Source of the DNA: Ruminococcus sp.
GTDB lineage: Bacteria > Bacillota > Clostridia > Oscillospirales > Ruminococcaceae
Reading direction: 5' to 3'
DNA: 64,000 nt
Assembly: GCA_020861185.1 (NCBI GenBank)
Contig: JAJBSV010000016.1
Location: 62,001-126,000 of the forward strand
The notes under the pieces are model-generated. The model did no database searches. It was not told the DNA's origin and saw only the letters and a list, made by a program, of their open reading frames with translations. A program made the position numbers and the translations under genes. Of the stretch, positions 1 through 8,293 are shown piece by piece (position 1 is the first letter of the stretch; each line of letters starts with the position of its first letter).

Positions 1-2313
1 ATATCTGAACGGCAGGAGCTTGAATATCGTCGGCTTGACGCCGAAGAGCTCCGAAAGCTTGGTGATGCTCAGGAGCGAATCGACCGAGCGAAGAATAACG
101 GTTATCTTCTGCTTGTCAAGGTCTCTTAAAGCCTTCGAAACGGACAGCGAAGCCTTGAGCTTCACGACGTATATCATGGCAAGCGCACCGCCAATCGACA
201 GATAAACGATGTTGTCGCCCTTGGCATACGACTGCTCTTTTTCGAGGGTCGGGAGACCTTCAATCGAATGGCTCTCCATAAGGGTTCTGTTGCCGAAAAG
301 CACACGCTGATTCTCAATCCAGCCGGAAAGCCCCAAGCCGTCCTCATAGATATAGCTCTCGACGGGATAGAGCATCTCGGTCTTGCCCTTGATGGTCTTA
401 TAGAATGCGGGGCGGAGAATGCTCTCGGTCTGACAGCAGAGGGAAGCGGCATAGAGGATGCCGTCCTCAATCGGGGTCTTGCGGACGAGCTTAATGTTCA
501 CAATCTCGACCATTCCGTCGGGGAAGAGGTCAACGGCGTCGACGAGAACCGAATTGGTGTCGGCGAACTTGTCAACCGCCGAATAGCCGAGCATGACGGC
601 GGACGACTGGAGATATTTCTTCGAGCCCTTTGCAAGCGGGATGTTCGTGACGAGCATCATGCCCATAGCCGAACAGAGCGCCATCGTCCCTGCGGCGCAG
701 GAGAGTGCATAGTAAATCCTTGATGCCGTGTCGGTAATCTCAACCGGATAGACAAACGCGGTGATAACTCCGACGATAATCGAAATGACTGTCACAACCG
801 GCACGAATATCTTGCAGAAGGAATCGGTCAGGTCGGCTGAATAGCTGTTCTTGATGAAGTCGGTGACGAACTCGGTCTTTCTCGAGGTCGAAAGAGAGGG
901 GAAGTCTGTGAGAGCGCCCTTTGTGAACTTGCTCGCAACGTCCTCGTCGTCGATGTGCATGGCGGCATATTTCGAGTAACCGCCGGAAATGTATCTGAAA
1001 TTGCGCTCGGTTCTCGTGACGATAAGTAGCTTTCCAATCGTGTTCACAAGAAGTCCGAAGATTGAAACGCTGATATAGACGTTTGCAAGCTTCATCTGGA
1101 CAATTCCGGTATCCGCCAACAGCGCCACGCCCGAAACAAGGCTTAATATCATCGAAATCGCGGCAAGACTGTCGCTGTCCGCCTTCATCGTGAAGAGCTT
1201 CTTGAGTCCGACGGATATGACAGTGTAGGAAACGAAGCAGGCGACAAGCCCGATTATAACGTTTGCGAATACATAGGATGTAGCTTGGGTGAGAATCGGG
1301 ATGAGCGTCAAGCCCATGTCGGTCGCAATCGTTATGTAAGCCGACAGAAGGGAAGCTATGACAAGTGCACAGAGCCTTACTACGAGACTCGACTTGAGTG
1401 AAGAAATGCTTTTCGCCATTTCCTGAGCCTGATCGAAGCTCTCGAAATCGTCGATTGTCTTCTTTTCCTGCTTCTCCTGCTCCTCCGACTCGGCAATGAA
1501 CTGCTTGACCCTCTCGCGGCGCTTGGCGTTGAGGTAGGCAAGCTTCTCCTCCTCGGTGGCGTTCTCGTCGAGACCTACCTCGGTGTTCGGGATAATCTTC
1601 TTGTCCATCCCGAGGTCTATATCGTCAATCGACGCGCGATTTACGGGGTCGACGTTCTGCTTCTTCGGCTTCGGCGCGCCGCGCTCATTTTTGAGCTTGA
1701 TGAGATCCTGCATTATCATCTCGTCGGCGTTCTTGCCGGTTATCGGGCGAATCTCCGGCTCGCTCGAGGATGAGGTCTTAGCGGTCTTCTGAACGGGTTC
1801 GGGTTCCGGCTCGGGTGTCGGTTCCTGAACAGGAGAAACAGGCTCAGACTTTGACTGTATATTCGCCTTCTCAAGAGCCTTCTCCATCTCAACGGTGCCC
1901 TGAACGGTCTCGCCGCCGTGACGAAGGTCGAGGTCATCCGCAAGGTTTTCACTCCCGGTATCATGCGCTTCGGGCAGGAGTGAGTCGATATCAATCGTAG
2001 CCGCTTCGACTGCCGGTTCCGGTTCGGGCTCCGGCTCGGGCTCCGGGTAGTGAACGCTCGGAGTTGGCGCCGACGGCACAGGTGCCGAAGAAGAGGCAAT
2101 CGCCTCATCAAGGCTTGCAGGGTCGAATACAAAACTGTTATCGCCGATTTCGAGAACGTCCTCGATAACCTCGGTCTTTGCCAGTGTGGTGGATTTAGAG
2201 GTGCCGTTCAAAATTGCATCGAGGTCAAACGTATCCTCGGATGTGCTTTTTCCGACTGTTTTATGTGAGTATTCTTCGAGTATATCCTCAACAGATAAGT
2301 TTTTATCAGACAT
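1..2313 (-). CDS. degenerate P-type ATPase-like membrane protein (partial, C-terminus outside window)
   Basis: The first 771 residues are present, with no stop before the window edge. The ATG at 2313 follows a GGAGG. Residues 1-300 are low-complexity and acidic with Pro-Glu runs. Four membrane helices lie at about 310-430, and two more at about 500-520 and 536-556. The order then follows a heavy-metal P-type ATPase: CSAMGMM sits where CPC would be, DTNSVL about 39 residues later where DKTGT would be, then a nucleotide-domain-like stretch (GLGLSGWIENQRVLFGN), then SVDS where TGDN would be. The phosphorylatable Asp may survive, but the Lys-Thr-Gly after it and the TGE and TGD loops do not. I infer a non-pumping paralogue. 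Substrate and role are unknown. Confidence 0.7.
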   Translation of the reverse strand, partial: MSDKNLSVEDILEEYSHKTVGKSTSEDTFDLDAILNGTSKSTTLAKTEVIEDVLEIGDNSFVFDPASLDEAIASSSAPVPSAPTPSVHYPEPEPEPEPEPAVEAATIDIDSLLPEAHDTGSENLADDLDLRHGGETVQGTVEMEKALEKANIQSKSEPVSPVQEPTPEPEPEPVQKTAKTSSSSEPEIRPITGKNADEMIMQDLIKLKNERGAPKPKKQNVDPVNRASIDDIDLGMDKKIIPNTEVGLDENATEEEKLAYLNAKRRERVKQFIAESEEQEKQEKKTIDDFESFDQAQEMAKSISSLKSSLVVRLCALVIASLLSAYITIATDMGLTLIPILTQATSYVFANVIIGLVACFVSYTVISVGLKKLFTMKADSDSLAAISMILSLVSGVALLADTGIVQMKLANVYISVSIFGLLVNTIGKLLIVTRTERNFRYISGGYSKYAAMHIDDEDVASKFTKGALTDFPSLSTSRKTEFVTDFIKNSYSADLTDSFCKIFVPVVTVISIIVGVITAFVYPVEITDTASRIYYALSCAAGTMALCSAMGMMLVTNIPLAKGSKKYLQSSAVMLGYSAVDKFADTNSVLVDAVDLFPDGMVEIVNIKLVRKTPIEDGILYAASLCCQTESILRPAFYKTIKGKTEMLYPVESYIYEDGLGLSGWIENQRVLFGNRTLMESHSIEGLPTLEKEQSYAKGDNIVYLSIGGALAMIYVVKLKASLSVSKALRDLDKQKITVILRSVDSLLSITKLSELFGVKPTIFKLLPFRY

Positions 2314-2356
2314 TTTGACCTCCGGAAAATTTTTATATAGAAACTGAGTATTTATA

Positions 2357-3232
2357 CTATTTTACAGACCGTTGGCGGAGTACTTCATACATGAAGATTC
2401 CCGCGGCAACGGAAGCGTTGAGCGAGTTGACCTTGCCCTTTAAAGGCAGGCTCAGCATGAAGTCGCATTTTTCGCTGACCAAGCGCCCCATTCCTTCACC
2501 TTCCGAGCCGATTACAAGCCCGATAGGTCCCGTCAGGTTCGCCTTGTCGTATTGTTCGCCCTTGGCGTCCGTCCCGTAAATCCAGACGCCGTTCTCTTTC
2601 AGCTCGTCGATGGCGGCGGGGATATTGGGGACCCTCGCCACAGGGAGCCAGCTTGCCGCTCCGGCAGAAGTCTTATAAACCGTGCCGCTAAGCGATGCCG
2701 ACCTTCTCTTCGGAATTATAATTCCGTGAGCGCCCGAGCACTCGGCTGTTCTTATGATTGCGCCCAAATTGTGTGGGTCGTTTATTTCGTCGCAGATGAT
2801 TACAAACGGGTCTTCGCCTCTCGACTTCGCAAGTGCCAATATGTCCGAAATCTCGGCGTATTGGGCACAGGCACCCATCGCGACAACGCCCTGATGGTTC
2901 GTCATTCTCGACATTGCCGTCAGCTTTTCGTGACTGACCTGCTTTGTGACGATATCTCTTTCTTTTGCAAGCTTGACTATAACCGAGATGGAGCCGGTAG
3001 CCTCTTTATCGATGTATATCGTATCAATCGGCTTCTCAGCCTTCAGAGCCTCGATAACGGGGTTGCGCCCGACAATCATCTCGACAGGATAATCGTCCTC
3101 TTCGTTAATCTCTTCGCGCTTGTCCCGTCTGTCCTGTCTTTCGGGCTTCTTGTTATCGAATTTCTTATTGTTTGTATATCGCTTATCGCCGTTCGGGCGG
3201 CTGTTTCTTTTATAGTTATTATTTTTGTCCAT
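2357..3232 (-). CDS. rlmB: 23S rRNA (guanosine-2'-O-)-methyltransferase RlmB-type, SpoU/TrmH family
   Basis: SPOUT methyltransferase of 291 residues that 2'-O-methylates a guanosine, in the RlmB family G2251 of 23S rRNA, using S-adenosylmethionine. After a basic Asn/Lys-rich N-terminal extension (about 1-50), the substrate-binding domain begins at VEMIVGRNPVIEALKAEKPI. The catalytic knot shows NDPHNLGAIIRTAECSGAHG, then GLVIGSEGEGMGRLV and LPLKGKVNSLNASVA, the three conserved SpoU motifs. An in-frame ATG lies 35 codons upstream, but GAGG is correctly spaced only before 3232. The gene stands alone. Specificity for G2251 is inferred from family resemblance; TrmH-like relatives act on tRNA. Confidence 0.88.
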   Translation of the reverse strand: MDKNNNYKRNSRPNGDKRYTNNKKFDNKKPERQDRRDKREEINEEDDYPVEMIVGRNPVIEALKAEKPIDTIYIDKEATGSISVIVKLAKERDIVTKQVSHEKLTAMSRMTNHQGVVAMGACAQYAEISDILALAKSRGEDPFVIICDEINDPHNLGAIIRTAECSGAHGIIIPKRRSASLSGTVYKTSAGAASWLPVARVPNIPAAIDELKENGVWIYGTDAKGEQYDKANLTGPIGLVIGSEGEGMGRLVSEKCDFMLSLPLKGKVNSLNASVAAGIFMYEVLRQRSVK

Positions 3233-3778
3233 ACTATGCCTCATCATATGTTTATACAAAGCTATTATATCACATGTATGCCGTAAATAAAAGCGTTTTT
3301 TCAAATATTTTTTGCATTTTTCGGGAAGTAAAAACACTTAAGAAAGTATATACGCTTCGCGTGCATATTAGTCCCAAATTCCTCCCCCTAAAAAATCAAA
3401 ACCCGCAAAACTGCGGGTCGGGGATTTAAAGTTATTCAAAAACGGACTTTTAAACGGGCAAAGTCAATCCGACAAAACCCGCTTAAAACCGACATCTTGA
3501 AAAATATGGATTGAAAGTTTTCGAAAAATCGGGTGTATATCCTAAATATACGCCCCGTAAACCCGGGCTTTTATGTTCGGTTTAAAACCAAATCGCGATT
3601 TACAGCCGATTTCTCAACTTTTAAACGGAGTTTTCAACAGGAAAGCTTAATTAAGGTTCTGATTTTCAACACTTTCAACCGACTTTTCAACAGGAAAGTT
3701 GAAAATTGGGGTATACTGAGGGTATATTTTGTGCGTGGACAAGAAATCTCAATGCGGCTCAGGCGGCGTGAATAGCGC
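3233..3778. other. 546-bp intergenic region with TTTTCAAC repeats and hairpins
   Basis: No convincing gene. A minus-strand hairpin with a T-run lies at 3401-3418. Five copies of TTTTCAAC or a one-base variant cluster at 3611-3705, two of them extended to TTTTCAACAGGAAAG. The last copy forms the left arm of a perfect 8-bp inverted repeat (3684-3705). The region separates rlmB from the sigma gene and presumably carries the rlmB promoter. Confidence 0.6.
3395..3418 (-). terminator. intrinsic terminator, minus strand
   Basis: ACCCGCA and TGCGGGT form a 7-bp stem with a 4-nt loop. On the minus strand this is followed by TTTTGATTTTTT. It lies about 360 nt past the end of the sigma/anti-sigma gene and would stop transcripts before rlmB. 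Confidence 0.55.
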
Positions 3779-4879
3779 TTATTCTGCTTCTTTAAAGATG
3801 CCACGATAGTGGATTCCCATCATACCGTCGTAGTAGAGCCAGTCGCCTGTCGATTCGGACTTTTCCATCCATAGCCACATTGCTGTATAACCGTCCTCAA
3901 GTGGCGTAAGAGTATGGTCATACTCGGTATAGTATTCGACATAAACGATTGCAAACGTGTCGGTAGACCATCCTCGCTCTTCGATTATTTCTCCCCAGCT
4001 TTCGATTGAAAGAATCCTTTCGGTTTCTTCTTCATCAATCATACCGCCGTAAACTTCAACTGTTATTGCGTAATCCTTGTCAATCTGATTTTCGATAATA
4101 TTCAAAGCTGATTCAACGGCGTCGTTTGTCGGAGACTGATAGAAAAGATCATGAAAGCTGTCAGAGGTTACGGTAAGGGCGCATACTGTCGCCACCACCA
4201 CAATCACTGCCGCAATGAGCACTCTTCTTATGCTGATAGCCCTCCTGCGGGTCGGGTTCATGGCGTGGAGGATGTATTCATCGTCCACGTCGTTCAGGGC
4301 GCAGATAACGTCAATAGGCTTCATATTAATCCCTCGCTTTCTATTGCCGCAAGCAGTTTTTTTGCGGATGCGGAACAGGGTCGTTTTGACTTTACTTTCC
4401 CCGCAACCGAACATCGCGGCGATGTCGCTGATAGAATCCATATACCAGTACCGCCGCAGGAACATGTCGCGCTCGGTTTCTTTGAGGCTTCCCAAAAACC
4501 TGTTGAGTGTTTCGCCGAGAGCCTTGGCGTCGACTTCATCTTCAACGGAAGACTTTGATGGCAAGCTTTCTGCGAGCTCATCTAAAACCAAATCAATCTC
4601 CCCACCGCCACGCTTCTCGGCTCTTTGGTCTCTTCGCTTGTTGAGAGAAATCCGGCGGGTAATCTTCGCAAGGTATGCGGATAAGATATTCGGTCTTTCG
4701 GGAGGCATGCTGTCCCACGCACGAAGATATGTATCGTTGACCGCTTCGCCTGCGTCCTCGTGACTGTAGAGAATGTTATAGGCAATCGTCCCGAGATAGG
4801 AGCCGTATTTTTTGTCCGTCTCGCCGATGGCATCTTCCGACCTCGCCCAGTATAAATCAATAATCAGATTGTCGTCCAA
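3779..4879 (-). CDS. ECF sigma factor fused in frame to its membrane-anchored partner
   Basis: Residues 1-185 are an ECF sigma-70 factor: region 2 (SYLGTIAYNILYSHEDAGEAVNDTYLRAW) and region 4 (ERDMFLRRYWYMDSISDIAAMFGCGESKVKTTLFRIRKK). The rest starts as MKPIDVICALNDV, has one membrane helix (about 35 residues on) and an extracytoplasmic domain of about 120 residues, as anti-sigma-like partners do. The junction holds a seven-A run (4357-4363). With six A the sigma gene would end in KKLLAAIESEGLI and a TGA overlapping the ATG at 4324 as ATGA, the same coupling seen in the two other sigma pairs here. I chose the TTG at 4879 because AAAGGA lies 9 nt upstream; the GTG at 4897 has no ribosome binding site. 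The partner's anti-sigma role is inferred. Confidence 0.75.
   Translation of the reverse strand: MDDNLIIDLYWARSEDAIGETDKKYGSYLGTIAYNILYSHEDAGEAVNDTYLRAWDSMPPERPNILSAYLAKITRRISLNKRRDQRAEKRGGGEIDLVLDELAESLPSKSSVEDEVDAKALGETLNRFLGSLKETERDMFLRRYWYMDSISDIAAMFGCGESKVKTTLFRIRKKTACGNRKRGINMKPIDVICALNDVDDEYILHAMNPTRRRAISIRRVLIAAVIVVVATVCALTVTSDSFHDLFYQSPTNDAVESALNIIENQIDKDYAITVEVYGGMIDEEETERILSIESWGEIIEERGWSTDTFAIVYVEYYTEYDHTLTPLEDGYTAMWLWMEKSESTGDWLYYDGMMGIHYRGIFKEAE
4357..4363 (-). other. seven-A run that fuses sigma factor to partner (frameshift site)
   Basis: The sense strand reads CGC AAA AAA ACT. Removing one A restores the family-typical sigma C-terminus and a stop at 4321-4323 overlapping the next start codon. 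It may be a fixed indel, a phase-variable tract, a transcriptional slippage site or an assembly error. Confidence 0.65.
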
Positions 4880-4903
4880 GCTCTCACGTCCTTTCACCTA
4901 TAT

Positions 4904-4931
4904 AGACACGGTTTTCGCCCTTCACGTTACA
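4904..4931 (-). promoter_or_regulatory. predicted ECF-type promoter of the fused sigma gene
   Basis: TGTAAC, 16 bp, GTGTCT on the minus strand, about 25 bp upstream of the TTG start. The same arrangement precedes the other two ECF sigma genes in this window (61540-61567, 63314-63341), which points to autoregulation. Confidence 0.55.
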
Positions 4932-4973
4932 TTTATTTTACTATGAAATTGAGAGGTTGACAAGAGTAGCCTC

Positions 4974-5002
4974 TTGCAAACTCCCCGTAAATATTCTATA
5001 AT
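4974..5002 (+). promoter_or_regulatory. sigma-A promoter of the DUF6062 gene
   Basis: TTGCAA, 17 bp, TATAAT, 33 bp upstream of the ATG at 5035, in the divergent region with the sigma gene. Confidence 0.65.
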
Positions 5003-5034
5003 AGAATCAAATACCCCCGAAAGAAGGAATCGCC

Positions 5035-5724
5035 ATGCGTGAAAGCATATTGACCATACCGATAAACGAAATTTTCGAGCCGAAGTGCGGGTGCCCCATC
5101 TGCACCATGCGGGAAATGCTCGAGCAGAGAACCATTGAATACATAATGGGCGCCGCAATGATGGAGCCGGACGTCAGAATCGAAACCAACCGCCTCGGCT
5201 TCTGCCGGGAGCATTATAATATGATGCTGAAGCAGAAAAACCGCCTTTCGTTGGCGCTTATGCTCCAGACGCACCTTGAGACCATCAACCGCGATGTCTT
5301 TGAGAAGAAGGGGCTCTTCGGCTCGACCTCGAAGAAGCAGAAGGCAATCGGCGAGTATGACCACTCCTGCTTTGTCTGCTCAAAGGTCGACTGGGGAATG
5401 GAGCGGCTGATGGTGACCGTCTTCGACATGTACGAGAATTCCGAGGACTTCCGCCGCCTCTTCGCCGAACAGCCCTATATCTGCATGCGCGATTGCGAGA
5501 TACTTATTTCGAAAGCTCAGAGCGACCTAAACAAGAAGTATCAGTCCTCTTTCATCTCGACCTGCATCGACCTCGCCGGAAAATATTCGAAGGAGCTCTA
5601 TGACGACGTCTCCCACTACTGCTCGATGTATGACTATCGCAACTCGGGACCGGATGCCGACTGGGGCAACTCGAGGGATTCAATCGAGTGGGCAATTAAA
5701 TTCCTAACGGGGCGTGACGCGTAA
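5035..5724 (+). CDS. DUF6062 family protein
   Basis: A 229-residue soluble protein with the DUF6062 layout: a Cys-rich N-terminus (CGCPICTMREMLEQ, residues about 18-31), a second motif GFCREHYNMML, and a third, CFVCSKVDWGMERLM. The repeated CxxC and CxxH pairs look like metal or redox sites but have no known function. No signal peptide or membrane segment is visible. AGAAGGA precedes the ATG. It is the first gene of a plus-strand run; the gap to ogg contains a repeat element, so co-transcription is uncertain. Confidence 0.8.
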   Translation: MRESILTIPINEIFEPKCGCPICTMREMLEQRTIEYIMGAAMMEPDVRIETNRLGFCREHYNMMLKQKNRLSLALMLQTHLETINRDVFEKKGLFGSTSKKQKAIGEYDHSCFVCSKVDWGMERLMVTVFDMYENSEDFRRLFAEQPYICMRDCEILISKAQSDLNKKYQSSFISTCIDLAGKYSKELYDDVSHYCSMYDYRNSGPDADWGNSRDSIEWAIKFLTGRDA

Positions 5725-5726
5725 TA

Positions 5727-5798
5727 TGTAGGGGCGGATATCATCCGCCCGAAAACGTGTGCTTCCGAGAAAACGGGCGGATAATATCCGCCCCTACA
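5727..5798. repeat. MITE-like dispersed repeat with GTAGGGGCGGAT inverted ends
   Basis: A 72-bp element that begins TGTAGGGGCGGATATCATCC and ends with the near inverse ...GCCCCTACA. A half copy lies at 10004-10028 and a 90-bp relative with the same ends at 61618-61707. It fills the gap between the DUF6062 gene and ogg. Confidence 0.75.
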
Positions 5799-5811
5799 AG
5801 TGGTGAAAAGA

Positions 5812-6633
5812 ATGTTAAAACAAAAAATCGAAAACATAACATATAAGTCCACCTCCGCCGGCATCCTCATCAAGGTCGACCACCTGAATCTCGGCAGAAC
5901 CCTCGATTGCGGGCAGGCTTTCCGGTGGGAATCGGTCGGCGAGGGGAGATACCACGGCTATTATGTCAACCGTGAGCTTTACATATCCGAGTACGACGAC
6001 GGGATTCTGTTCGAGAACACCACCGAAGACGAGTTTAAAAACGTCTGGTACGACTATTTCGATTTGGGCACCGATTGGGGAGAGATTCGGGAGCGTTTAA
6101 GCACCGACCCGACCTTGAAGCTTGCCTGCGAAAAGTGCGAGGGACTCCGAATCCTTCGGCAGGACCCCTGGGAAGGGCTCATCGCCTTCATCATCTCGCA
6201 GAACAACAATATCCCGAGAATCAAGAGCATACTTGCGAAGCTTACAGAGCACTTCGGCGGCTTCCCGACTGCCGAAGAACTGGCAAAAGAGACCCCCGAA
6301 AGCCTCCAGTTCCTTCATTCCGGCTATCGGGCAAGGTATCTCGTCGATGCCGGGAAAATGGTCTCGTCGGGAGAGATTTCTTTGGAAGCCTGCCGCAAGA
6401 TGTCCTATCCCGACGCAAAAAAAGAGCTCATGCGTATCTGCGGGGTCGGGAATAAAGTCGCCGACTGCACCCTTCTCTATGGTCTCGGCTTTATGGAGGC
6501 GTTCCCGGTTGACGTGTGGATCAAGCGCGCCGTCGCGAAGTATTACCCCGACGGGCTCCCCGAGTGCACCAAGGGCATCGAGGGCATCGCCCAGCTTTTC
6601 CTATTTGATTATATTAGGAGTGAGGAAGCGTGA
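5812..6633 (+). CDS. ogg: 8-oxoguanine DNA glycosylase/AP lyase, OGG1/AlkA type
   Basis: Bifunctional base-excision repair enzyme of 273 residues. The OGG N-terminal domain shows LGRTLDCGQAFRWE (about 25-38). The HhH-GPD core follows: DPWEGLIAFIISQNNNIPRI, then the hairpin GVGNKVADC with the probable Schiff-base Lys, and PVDVWIKRA with the catalytic Asp. There are no FeS Cys clusters, as usual for this type. The ATG at 5812 is preferred over GTGs at 5800 and 5803, which abut the repeat. It overlaps tmcAL by 4 nt, so the two are probably translationally coupled. Confidence 0.88.
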   Translation: MLKQKIENITYKSTSAGILIKVDHLNLGRTLDCGQAFRWESVGEGRYHGYYVNRELYISEYDDGILFENTTEDEFKNVWYDYFDLGTDWGEIRERLSTDPTLKLACEKCEGLRILRQDPWEGLIAFIISQNNNIPRIKSILAKLTEHFGGFPTAEELAKETPESLQFLHSGYRARYLVDAGKMVSSGEISLEACRKMSYPDAKKELMRICGVGNKVADCTLLYGLGFMEAFPVDVWIKRAVAKYYPDGLPECTKGIEGIAQLFLFDYIRSEEA

Positions 6634-7718
6634 AAACAGCGGGCATCATCGCCGAATATAATCCCTTCCATAACGGTCATATGCGCCAGATTCAGGCAAC
6701 CCGTGAAGCCGGCTATGACCGCATAATCGCCGTGATGAGCGGGAATATTGTCCAGCGTGGCGATGTCGCCGTCTGCGATATGGGAAGTCGTGCGAGAGTA
6801 GCCGTTCGGAACGGCGTCGACCTCGTCCTCGAGCTCCCGATGCCCTATTCGCTTTCGAGCGCCGAGGATTTCGCCAGAGCGGGCGTGAGCATTCTTTCGA
6901 GGCTCGGCTGTGTGGATGCGCTTTCTTTCGGCTCGGAATGTGGGGACGTTCAGAAGCTCCAAGCCTGTGCCGACGCTATTGACAATATAAACCCCGCCGA
7001 AATCAAGAGCCTTATGTCCGATGGGCTCACTTATCCGCAGGCGACCGCAAAGCTTCTCAGCGACGATATCCTCTCGGGCGCAAACAATACTCTTGCAATC
7101 GAATATATCCGCAAGCTTAAAAATACCGGCATCACGCCTTTCACGGTCAAAAGAAACATCTCGCATGATAGTCTCGAATTTGCCGACACTGTTTCAGCCA
7201 TGAAGATTCGGGAGATTCTTAGATCAGGCAAAGAAGTCTCGAAGTTCGTCCCCGAAGTGCCCACGGATTTAGCTTTCATAGAAAACGCCGAGCGGCTTAT
7301 TCTCAGCCTTGCAGCGTTTCAAGACTCAGACAACCCAAGAACGAAAAAATATGCCATGCAAGCGTCTAGCTTGAACGAGTTTTACTCACTTGTGAAAACC
7401 CGAAACGTAACCCATGCCAGAGTCCGCCGTGAAGTCCTCCAGGCGGCTTTAGGCATAAAAGCCGGCGAAACGGTAACCGAGCCGCCATACGCCAGAATTT
7501 TGGCGGCAAATGCGACCGGCATCGAGCTCTTGGGCGAAATCAAGAAGAAGGGTAGCATACCCGTTTCAACTTCGCTTGCGGAGCTTTCAAAAATTTCGCC
7601 GCTTGCGGCTCGGAATGCAGAACTGACCGAGCGGGCTTCAAAACTGTGGCATTTTGCAAGAGCGGAGCAGGGGAGCTATCGCTCCGAATTTTCGAGGGAG
7701 TTTAAAATATCGACATGA
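6630..7718 (+). CDS. tmcAL: tRNA(Met) cytidine acetate ligase TmcAL
   Basis: Acetate- and ATP-dependent enzyme that makes N4-acetylcytidine at the wobble base of elongator tRNA-Met. At 362 residues it is slightly shorter than the usual about 400. The HIGH-like nucleotidyltransferase motif is at the start (IIAEYNPFHNGH), followed by VMSGNIVQRGDVAVCDMGSR and LPMPYSLSSAEDFARAGV, all characteristic. The GTG start lies inside the ogg stop (GTGA), and the stop overlaps the next ATG (ATGA), giving a tightly coupled ogg-tmcAL-GNAT operon. Free acetate is also the substrate of AckA two genes downstream; any link is speculative. Confidence 0.9.
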   Translation: MKTAGIIAEYNPFHNGHMRQIQATREAGYDRIIAVMSGNIVQRGDVAVCDMGSRARVAVRNGVDLVLELPMPYSLSSAEDFARAGVSILSRLGCVDALSFGSECGDVQKLQACADAIDNINPAEIKSLMSDGLTYPQATAKLLSDDILSGANNTLAIEYIRKLKNTGITPFTVKRNISHDSLEFADTVSAMKIREILRSGKEVSKFVPEVPTDLAFIENAERLILSLAAFQDSDNPRTKKYAMQASSLNEFYSLVKTRNVTHARVRREVLQAALGIKAGETVTEPPYARILAANATGIELLGEIKKKGSIPVSTSLAELSKISPLAARNAELTERASKLWHFARAEQGSYRSEFSREFKIST

Positions 7719-8203
7719 ACCAGAGATTAAAACTTGAATACCTCACGTCCGAGAATATAGATAGGGTGAAAGCCATCCGCCGTGAAGACATCAGCGAGGA
7801 CTGGGTTGACGATATGGACACGATAATGGAGTACACTCAGTATGGCTTGGAGCACGGTTGCATCGGGCACACCTATGCGATTGTATGGGATGACCAGTAT
7901 ATCGGCGTGATTCTTCTGGGCGAGGCGATACCATGGGAGACCGACCCGCCGGAAATGAGCGAACAGCCCTTCTACAGGCTTATGAACTTCATCATCGACA
8001 ACCGCTATCGCAATCTCGGCATCGGCGGATATGTCCTTGAGACGGTAATAAAGGCGATTTATGATGAATACGGTGTCCGACCGATTGCCCTTGGGGTTCA
8101 CGAGGACAACGAAGGTGCGGCTCGTTTCTATGAGCGGCACGGGTTCAGGAAAACGGAGTATCGGGAGGATGACGATTGCTACTTCATTCGATATGAAAAA
8201 TAA
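7715..8203 (+). CDS. GNAT family N-acetyltransferase
   Basis: A 162-residue single-domain acetyltransferase. The acetyl-CoA loop appears as NRYRNLGIGGYVLETVIKAI (about 108-127), followed by the C-terminal motif NEGAARFYERHGFRKTEYRE, where the Tyr before ERHGF is the usual general acid. The substrate cannot be read from the sequence; small-molecule amines and protein N-termini are both possible. It overlaps tmcAL by 4 nt and is the last gene of that operon, since ackA has its own promoter. Confidence 0.85.
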   Translation: MNQRLKLEYLTSENIDRVKAIRREDISEDWVDDMDTIMEYTQYGLEHGCIGHTYAIVWDDQYIGVILLGEAIPWETDPPEMSEQPFYRLMNFIIDNRYRNLGIGGYVLETVIKAIYDEYGVRPIALGVHEDNEGAARFYERHGFRKTEYREDDDCYFIRYEK

Positions 8204-8224
8204 CTGCGAAATCCGCACTTTCTC

Positions 8225-8253
8225 TTGACTTTTCCCGCCTCATATTGTATAAT
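8225..8253 (+). promoter_or_regulatory. sigma-A promoter of ackA
   Basis: TTGACT, 17 bp, TATAAT, 40 bp upstream of the ackA ATG. Confidence 0.75.
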
Positions 8254-8293
8254 TTTTATGGAAATAATACTTCAAACCGAAAGGAAGTTATTT

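Noticed and set aside
3611..3705. Replication origin with DnaA boxes
   Set aside because: The repeats differ from TTATCCACA at two positions and no dnaA, dnaN or gyr genes are near.
3533..3775. 80-codon open frame in the intergenic region
   Set aside because: No ribosome binding site, no recognisable domain and it runs through the repeat cluster.
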